The translations under genes and the position numbers were made by a program. A DNA stretch of 64,000 bases from Moheibacter sp035515075 (GTDB lineage Bacteria > Bacteroidota > Bacteroidia > Flavobacteriales > Weeksellaceae), in the NCBI GenBank assembly GCA_035515075.1, contig DATJBZ010000015.1:1-64000 (forward strand). Reading direction: 5' to 3'. A model generated the notes under the pieces. The model was given only the letters and a program-made list of their open reading frames with translations, did not search any database and had not been told where the DNA came from. Every line of letters starts with the position of its first letter. The stretch's first letter is position 1. Of the stretch, positions 58,794 through 64,000 are shown one piece after another.

Positions 58794-61433
58794 ATGAGAG
58801 TTAAATTATTTTTTTTAGCAGTGACTTTTCTTCCTGCCACCGTGTTTTCGCAGTGGAGCAAAGTAAATTCAAGGGGCAATCTTGATGTTAAGGAGGCACA
58901 AGTTGGGGTTGAGGTAGCGCAAATTTACAGTTTGGATCTTCAACAAATGCAAAAACAGTTGTCCAATGTCAGTGATCGGGATTTGAGACAGTCCGGTGTA
59001 GTAATTCGTATGCCTAATGCCAATGGGGAGTTAGAGCGTTTTGAAGTTTGGGAAGCTTCAAATTTTGAAGCAGGTTTGCAAGAAAAATATCCAATGATTC
59101 GTTCGTATATTGGAAAAGGATTGGATGATGCTACTGCGGTTTTGCGATTTAGCTTGTCGCACAAAGGGCTTTCTTCAATGAAAATTTATGATGGAAAAAC
59201 GGTTTTTATTGAACCTTATACCAATGATCATAAGTATTATATCGTGTTTGACTCAACGGATCATCGAAAAAGTGCAGAGGATTTTGCATGTGAGGTGATG
59301 GGAAGTTCAGCTGTCGATGATTCTCAAGCCTATTCGACGGAAGGAGCGAATGCAGCGGGTGATTACAGAGAATTTCGTTTGGCTTTGTCTTGTACAGGAG
59401 AATATGGAGTATACCATGGAGGGACAGTTCCAGATGTTTTGGCGGCTTTTAACGCTTCAATGACCCGCATCAATGGAGTGTTGGAGAAAGATCTATCGAT
59501 TCACTTTAATTTAATTGATCGAACTGAAGAATTGATTTTCTTGAATCCTAATACGGATCCTTATAGTGGGGCTGGTCCTGACCAAGCCAATTCTGTAATA
59601 TCAAGTAAAATCAATGATGCTAGTGCGTACGATATGGGGCATTTGGTGGATAAGAAAGGAGCAAACGGTGCAGCTTACTTAGGGGTTTTGTGTGGAGGTT
59701 CGTTGAAAGCTGGAGGTTGGACATCTCATAATATTCCAGAAGGAGCGACTTTTGACATTGATTATGTTGCTCATGAAATGGGACATCAAATGGGCGCTGG
59801 GCATACTTATACGTTTTATTCAGCACAATCAAATCAAACTGTAGAACCAGGGAGTGGGAACACCATTATGGCTTACACAGGCATTACAGGGAATTTAGAT
59901 GTTCAAGGAAATTCGTATGATTATTACCATGCGGCCAGCATAGCCCAAATTAAAAACAGGTTGAATCAAGTACCGACTTGTGGAAATCCAAGAACAATGA
60001 CAGTTCAGGCACCAGTAATTAATGCTGGTCCTGACCGAAGCATTCCTCACTCTACGCCTTTTGTTTTGAAAGGACAAGTAAGTGGTGAAGGAAGCGATAA
60101 TTTTACCCATAATTGGGAGCAGATTGATTTGGCACCCTCTTCTCAATTTGGAACCAATTCAAAAGCTTATCCAACCAAGCCTAGTGGTCCTAATTTTAAA
60201 TCAGAAAAGCCAGTTGCTGCACCTGAACGTTATTTTCCGCAATTTTCTAAAGTCTTAGGTGGAGTTTTGTCAACGACTTGGGAATCGGTTTCAAGCATAA
60301 CGAGGCCTTTGAACTTTGCGATGACTACAAGAAACAATCACAGTGTAGATCCTCAGTCAGTGAGGGATGATATTCGTATCAATGTTACTGCTGACGCTGG
60401 GCCTTTTGTTGTGACTTCGCCAATTGCGGATCAGAATGTATCCTCTTCATCTAACGTTACAATTACTTGGGATGTGGCCAATACAAACGTTGCGCCTGTC
60501 AATACGACCCACGTGAATATTAAATTGTCTACAGATGGCGGAATTAGTTTTGTGAGTCTGTTGGATGGTACAGCCAATGATGGAAGTGAAACAGTATCGA
60601 TTCCCGCTGGTTCTCAAAGTGAAAATGCGTACATCTTGATCGAGGCTGTGGACAATGTTTTCTATGCTGTTAGTCCAAGTTTTGTCATTGATTATGCAGT
60701 GATTGGTGAAGAATGTGAGACTTACACTTACTCTGGGCCTGCTGTTTCAATTAATGATGGGCCAGGAGGGAGTGAAATTACTTCAAAAGAAATAACCATT
60801 CCTTTGGATGTTATCAATAAAGGAGGAATTACAAAATTTTCAGTAAATTTAGATGTTACCCATCCCAATGTTAGGCATTTGAATATTGGTTTAGAGGCAC
60901 CTTACGGAACGCGTGCATTGATTTGGAACCGTAGTTGTAGTGGACGTTCTGATATAAAAGCGACTTTTGAAGACAATGGTAGTGCCATAGCATGTAACTC
61001 TCCAGTTTCAGGTGACTTTCTGCCCAATGAAACTTTGAATGTTTTCAAAGGGATGAATCCAACAGGAGAATGGAGGTTGTTTGCTGCGGATAATATGCCG
61101 GGTGGCGTAGGTCAGGTCAATGCTTGGTCGATGGAAATATGTACCAGAAAATTGGAAAATTTAGGTTTGATGGATTTCGCCAATCAAAAAGAGATGAAAA
61201 TCTACCCGAATCCTTCAAAAGGAGAATTCTTTGTCAATGCTTCTAATGTACGTGCTGGAAATGTTTCGACAGTTATCTATGATGCTACTGGACGCAAAGT
61301 ACACCAATCCAATTTTGACCACAAAGGAGGTCAATTGAACCAAAAGTATTCGCTCAACCTACCAGTTGGTGTGTATGTGGTAATGGTTCAGGCTGTGGAT
61401 AAAAACATGAGCCAAAAGTTGATTGTAAAATAA
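58794..61433 (+). CDS. T9SS-exported M12B-type (reprolysin-like) zinc metallopeptidase with P domain
   Basis: 879 residues. Signal peptide (to FSQ, ~20), a propeptide-like region (to ~195), a metzincin catalytic domain with HEMGHQMGAGH (H327, E328, H331, H337) and a Met-turn at NTIMAYTG (~360), then Ig-like segments (about 400-640), a proprotein-convertase P domain (about 640-790: VSINDGPGGSEITSKEITIP, NIGLEAPYGTRALIWNRSCSG, PTGEWRLFAADNMPGGVGQVN) and a type A sorting domain (MKIYPNPSKGEFFVNA, GGQLNQKYSLNLPVGVYVVM). Secreted protease delivered by T9SS, probably for protein breakdown outside the cell. The substrate is unknown. Confidence 0.93.
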   Translation: MRVKLFFLAVTFLPATVFSQWSKVNSRGNLDVKEAQVGVEVAQIYSLDLQQMQKQLSNVSDRDLRQSGVVIRMPNANGELERFEVWEASNFEAGLQEKYPMIRSYIGKGLDDATAVLRFSLSHKGLSSMKIYDGKTVFIEPYTNDHKYYIVFDSTDHRKSAEDFACEVMGSSAVDDSQAYSTEGANAAGDYREFRLALSCTGEYGVYHGGTVPDVLAAFNASMTRINGVLEKDLSIHFNLIDRTEELIFLNPNTDPYSGAGPDQANSVISSKINDASAYDMGHLVDKKGANGAAYLGVLCGGSLKAGGWTSHNIPEGATFDIDYVAHEMGHQMGAGHTYTFYSAQSNQTVEPGSGNTIMAYTGITGNLDVQGNSYDYYHAASIAQIKNRLNQVPTCGNPRTMTVQAPVINAGPDRSIPHSTPFVLKGQVSGEGSDNFTHNWEQIDLAPSSQFGTNSKAYPTKPSGPNFKSEKPVAAPERYFPQFSKVLGGVLSTTWESVSSITRPLNFAMTTRNNHSVDPQSVRDDIRINVTADAGPFVVTSPIADQNVSSSSNVTITWDVANTNVAPVNTTHVNIKLSTDGGISFVSLLDGTANDGSETVSIPAGSQSENAYILIEAVDNVFYAVSPSFVIDYAVIGEECETYTYSGPAVSINDGPGGSEITSKEITIPLDVINKGGITKFSVNLDVTHPNVRHLNIGLEAPYGTRALIWNRSCSGRSDIKATFEDNGSAIACNSPVSGDFLPNETLNVFKGMNPTGEWRLFAADNMPGGVGQVNAWSMEICTRKLENLGLMDFANQKEMKIYPNPSKGEFFVNASNVRAGNVSTVIYDATGRKVHQSNFDHKGGQLNQKYSLNLPVGVYVVMVQAVDKNMSQKLIVK

Positions 61434-61482
61434 AAAGTTCACTCTACCTATTTATTGGTAGATGATAATTTATTGAATTAAA

Positions 61483-61510
61483 AAAGCTGCTTCAGAAATG
61501 AAGCAGCTTT
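61483..61510. terminator. Terminator between the metallopeptidase and lysine transaminase genes
   Basis: An 11-bp perfect stem (AAAGCTGCTTC with GAAGCAGCTTT), 6-nt loop, A-rich on one side and T-rich on the other, serving both convergent genes. Confidence 0.85.
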
Positions 61511-61539
61511 CTTTATAAAATGTCAAAAAGTTTATTGGA

Positions 61540-62844
61540 TTATTTGGAAAGAATTTCATCCAAGATGGCCATTACTTTTTCAATGTCAGTTTGTAGAACG
61601 TTCAAATGCGGGCGGAAACGTATCGTTTTGTCACCACAAGAAAGCAATATCAATTTGTTTTTGTACGCTTCACCGATGATTGCATCCCTTTCTTCTCCTG
61701 AAGGCAAATCAAAAGAACAGAACAAGCCCATGCCTCTTACGTTGGAAACATTGCTGTGTTTTTCTTCCAATTTAAGCAATTCGGCTTTCAAGAATTCTCC
61801 TTGAATTTTGGCGTTTTCTACCAAATTTTCTTGTTCGATGACTTCCAAGATCAATTTGAATCGCATCATGTCGATGTAATTCCCACCAAAGGTAGAATTG
61901 ATTCGGCTGGACTCTTTGAAAACATGGTGTGCTACTTGGTCCATTTTTTCTTTGTTTGCTAAAATACCACAAACTTGGGTTTTCTTTCCAAAAGCAATGA
62001 TGTCAGGAATTACGTCGTAATTTTGGTAACCCCACATTTTTCCCGTCAAGCCCATGCCTGTTTGTACCTCATCCAAAATGTACAAAATCTCGTGTTGGTC
62101 ACAGATGTCTCTCAAGGCTTTGTGAAATTCATTTCTAAAGAAATTATCGCCGCCTTCTGCTTGGATGGTTTCAATGATGATACAAGCGATTTCGTTGGGA
62201 TTATCTTTCAAAGCTTGGTGAATTTGCGCCAAGGCTTTTTGTTCCAATTCAATGGTTTTTTGAGTGCTTTCCTCAGTCAATGGGAAGAACATTTTGGGCG
62301 TATCAATTCTAGGCCAATCAAATTTTGGGAAATACATGTATTTTCTTGGATCCGATGTATTGGTCAAAGACAAAGTATAGCCCGAACGACCATGAAAGGA
62401 TTCTTTGAAATGTATGACTTTTCCTGCTTCTAAAGCAATGCCTTTGGATTGGTTCAAACGTGTTTTCCAGTCAAAAGCAGCTTTTAAAGCATTTTCAACA
62501 GCCAAAGCTCCGCCACTTACAAAGAAAGTATAAGGCAATTCTTCTGGAATGGCTACCCGTCCAAATGTATCGACAAAATCAGCGTATTCTTCGGTGTAAA
62601 TATCAGAAACCGTCGGTTTGTTGATGGCCATTCTTCCTAGAAACTCCAATTTTTTCATCAAATGAGGATGGTTGTAGCCAATCGATCCCGACCCAAACAT
62701 GCTAAACATATCCAAATATTCTTCTCCATTTTCATCGACAATATATGAGCCATGGGATTTTTCAATGTCCATGACAAGTGGGTATCCATCGGCCAATATA
62801 TGTTTTCCTAATCTTTCGTGTACGTTCATTGTTTGTGTTTCCAT
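61540..62844 (-). CDS. lat: L-lysine 6-transaminase
   Basis: 434 residues from ATG 62844; the frame is open to 62907, but a TAAATTTG box at 62890-62883 puts transcription start downstream of that. Class III PLP aminotransferase: FVSGGALAVENALKAAFDWK, FKESFHGRSGYTLSLTNT, IIIETIQAEGGDNFFRNEF, LYILDEVQTGMGLTGKMWGYQ and the PLP lysine in IIAFGKKTQVCG. Subfamily features fit LAT, which moves the epsilon-amino group of lysine to 2-oxoglutarate and yields 2-aminoadipate semialdehyde. Partner genes of the pathway are not adjacent. Confidence 0.93.
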   Translation of the reverse strand: METQTMNVHERLGKHILADGYPLVMDIEKSHGSYIVDENGEEYLDMFSMFGSGSIGYNHPHLMKKLEFLGRMAINKPTVSDIYTEEYADFVDTFGRVAIPEELPYTFFVSGGALAVENALKAAFDWKTRLNQSKGIALEAGKVIHFKESFHGRSGYTLSLTNTSDPRKYMYFPKFDWPRIDTPKMFFPLTEESTQKTIELEQKALAQIHQALKDNPNEIACIIIETIQAEGGDNFFRNEFHKALRDICDQHEILYILDEVQTGMGLTGKMWGYQNYDVIPDIIAFGKKTQVCGILANKEKMDQVAHHVFKESSRINSTFGGNYIDMMRFKLILEVIEQENLVENAKIQGEFLKAELLKLEEKHSNVSNVRGMGLFCSFDLPSGEERDAIIGEAYKNKLILLSCGDKTIRFRPHLNVLQTDIEKVMAILDEILSK

Positions 62845-62882
62845 ATTAATAAATTGTTTCTTGTTATGATTAATGAATAAGG

Positions 62883-62890
62883 CAAATTTA
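62883..62890 (-). promoter_or_regulatory. lat -7 box
   Basis: TAAATTTG on the minus strand, about 38 bp before the ATG; it fixes the start codon choice. The rest of 62891-63097 shows no gene. Confidence 0.6.
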
Positions 62891-63097
62891 ATGAAAATTA
62901 AGCGCAATTCTAAAAAAGCAGAATTTCTTTGAAAATTAGCGAAAGGAAATCGCTAAAACCAAATTCATCCTAAGGAAAAAATTGTTGGTTATTTTACTTG
63001 AATGAATTTTTGATGATATCAACTGACAATTTGACCATGGAATAGTATTTGAATAGCAATGAAAGAGAAATTTTAAACTTTAATAAGAGAGAAAACT

Positions 63098-63787
63098 ATG
63101 GATCCACTTTATTTAATTGTCATTGGTGTGCCAATGTTACTGAGCATGTACGTGAGTTATCAGTTAAAAAACAAATTCAAACACTATTCAAAAGTTCATT
63201 TGGCCAACGGCATGAGCGGCAAGGAAATCGCAGAAAAAATGTTGGCAGACAATGGCATCCATGATGTGAAAGTGATTTCAGTGGCAGGACAGTTGACCGA
63301 TCATTACAATCCGATGAACAAGACTGTGAATCTTTCTGAGGTAGTTTACCACGAAAGAAATGCGGCAGCGGCGGCAGTTGCTGCACACGAATGTGGTCAC
63401 GCAGTGCAACATGCCAAAGGTTATTCTTGGTTGCAAATGCGTTCGAAAATGGTTCCTATGGTCAATATTTCAAGCAATCTGTTGCAATGGGTGTTGATGG
63501 GAGGAATTGTGTTGTTCATGTCTTCTGGAAATGCCACTGTATTGTGGGTGGGCATCACGCTTTTTGCCATTACTACTGCTTTTGCTTTTGTGACTTTGCC
63601 AGTGGAATATGATGCGAGCAATCGTGCTTTGGCTTGGTTGAAAGATAAAAACATGGTGTTGCCGAATGAATATGCTGGCGCAAAAGATGCTTTGAGTTGG
63701 GCGGCAAGAACGTATTTGGTCGCGGCAATTGGTTCATTGGCGCAGTTGTTGTATTTCGTGATGATTGCCATGCGAGGCCGAGAATAA
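63098..63787 (+). CDS. YugP-type membrane zinc metallopeptidase
   Basis: 229 residues. PF04298-like. An N-terminal membrane segment (LYLIVIGVPMLLSMYVSYQL), then the catalytic HECGH (H97, E98, H101) in AAAVAAHECGHAVQHAKGYSWLQMRSKMVP, then further membrane helices, VEYDASNRALAWL (third ligand region) and a final helix. Inner-membrane peptidase of unknown substrate, widespread in Firmicutes and Bacteroidota. Single gene with a terminator. Confidence 0.9.
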   Translation: MDPLYLIVIGVPMLLSMYVSYQLKNKFKHYSKVHLANGMSGKEIAEKMLADNGIHDVKVISVAGQLTDHYNPMNKTVNLSEVVYHERNAAAAAVAAHECGHAVQHAKGYSWLQMRSKMVPMVNISSNLLQWVLMGGIVLFMSSGNATVLWVGITLFAITTAFAFVTLPVEYDASNRALAWLKDKNMVLPNEYAGAKDALSWAARTYLVAAIGSLAQLLYFVMIAMRGRE

Positions 63788-63811
63788 CAGGAAATGAAAA
63801 TAAGAAAAAAT

Positions 63812-63850
63812 AAGCCTTGCAAATCAATTCGTTTGTGAGGCTTTTTGTAA
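63812..63850 (+). terminator. Terminator of the YugP-type peptidase gene
   Basis: A 12-bp stem including two G-U pairs (63812-63823 with 63832-63843), 8-nt loop, followed by T residues. Confidence 0.75.
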
Positions 63851-63948
63851 TCAAAAAGTTGAGGACAGTGGTTGAGGCTGTTGATGGCTTGTGCAAAACT
63901 GTTTTTAATAAACGTTTGGCGTAGGGTTCAAATGTGTAAATTCGTACT

Positions 63949-64000
63949 GTGGAAGAAGAATTATTTAACAATGAATTAATCAATCGGTTTGAGCAAATGC
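63949..64000 (+). CDS. Start of an unidentified gene at the right edge (partial)
   Basis: From GTG 63949 the frame reads MEEELFNNELINRFEQM and runs off the edge. The upstream frame stops at 63937, and no ATG is in frame before this GTG. The acidic, helical start resembles the N-terminus of tetratricopeptide-repeat proteins of Flavobacteria, but 17 residues cannot prove it. Confidence 0.4.
   Translation, partial: MEEELFNNELINRFEQM

Noticed and set aside
63921..63945. GGGTTCAAAT, resembling a tRNA T-arm
   Set aside because: No acceptor, D or anticodon arms can be built around it.
63573..63983. 136-codon open frame on the minus strand at the right end
   Set aside because: Its second half is antisense to the YugP-type peptidase gene and its first half reads through that gene's terminator; no family resemblance.

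Overview
The window looks like a chromosomal segment of a Bacteroidota bacterium, most like Flavobacteriia/Flavobacteriales. It is AT-rich. Three secreted proteins end in type IX secretion (T9SS) type A sorting domains (2897, 31378, 58794), and the T9SS plug protein is present (48298). Many genes are preceded by the Bacteroidota -7 box TAnnTTTG, and ribosome-binding sites are weak. A complete alternative complex III operon, a zinc-ligand-free DnaG, a zapA-6S RNA-rny block, L-lysine 6-transaminase and an outer-membrane barrel protein beside a LytS/LytTR pair all fit this group. I see no rRNA, tRNA, CRISPR array, insertion sequence or prophage. Genus and species cannot be read from the sequence.

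Layout. 1-210: 5' end of a HipB-like antitoxin/repressor gene with three evenly spaced operators. 0.4-7.2 kb (mostly minus strand): hppD, a family 2 glycosyltransferase, a GLUG-repeat T9SS cargo (plus strand), DNA polymerase IV and a secreted subtilase. 7.4-16.9 kb: nucleotide synthesis genes purA, purB and pyrG, interrupted by a two-component system and its likely target, an outer-membrane barrel protein. 16.9-22.2 kb: yidC, a DoxX-like protein, dnaG and a SPOR-domain protein. 22.5-31.2 kb: actABCDEF, encoding alternative complex III, the quinol:cytochrome c/HiPIP oxidoreductase that replaces bc1 in these bacteria. 31.4-32.9 kb: a seven-repeat T9SS cargo, probably a beta-propeller. 33.1-35.6 kb: a coiled-coil protein gene, zapA, a 6S-like RNA and rny. 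35.7-41.3 kb: birA (divergent), then rsfS-ftsH-LUD gene-cdsA-psd-small lipoprotein gene. 41.5-49.6 kb: DUF2891 lipoprotein, sucD, an outer-membrane barrel protein, DUF4136 lipoprotein, a decayed gene, ettA, a GreA-like protein, OsmC, a small GNAT protein and the T9SS plug. 49.7-58.3 kb: pruA, a seven-gene Mrp/Mnh Na+/H+ antiporter operon on the minus strand, and a CDF cation exporter. 58.3-64 kb: a lipoprotein, a large M12B-type metallopeptidase with a P domain and T9SS tail, L-lysine 6-transaminase, a YugP-type membrane zinc peptidase, and the start of one more gene at the right edge.

Most genes are housekeeping. The respiratory operon, the Mrp antiporter and the CDF exporter form an energy and ion-homeostasis theme. 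The three T9SS cargos, the plug, the subtilase and the barrel proteins form a secretion and envelope theme. I found no clearly new multi-gene defence or mobile system. The most unusual signals are: the three operators at exact 40-bp spacing at the left edge; a perfect promoter only 4 nt from the dinB ATG, implying leaderless mRNA; a DnaG zinc domain with no zinc ligands; the coiled-coil/ZapA/6S RNA/RNase Y block; and a 73-bp identical segment inside the seven-repeat gene.
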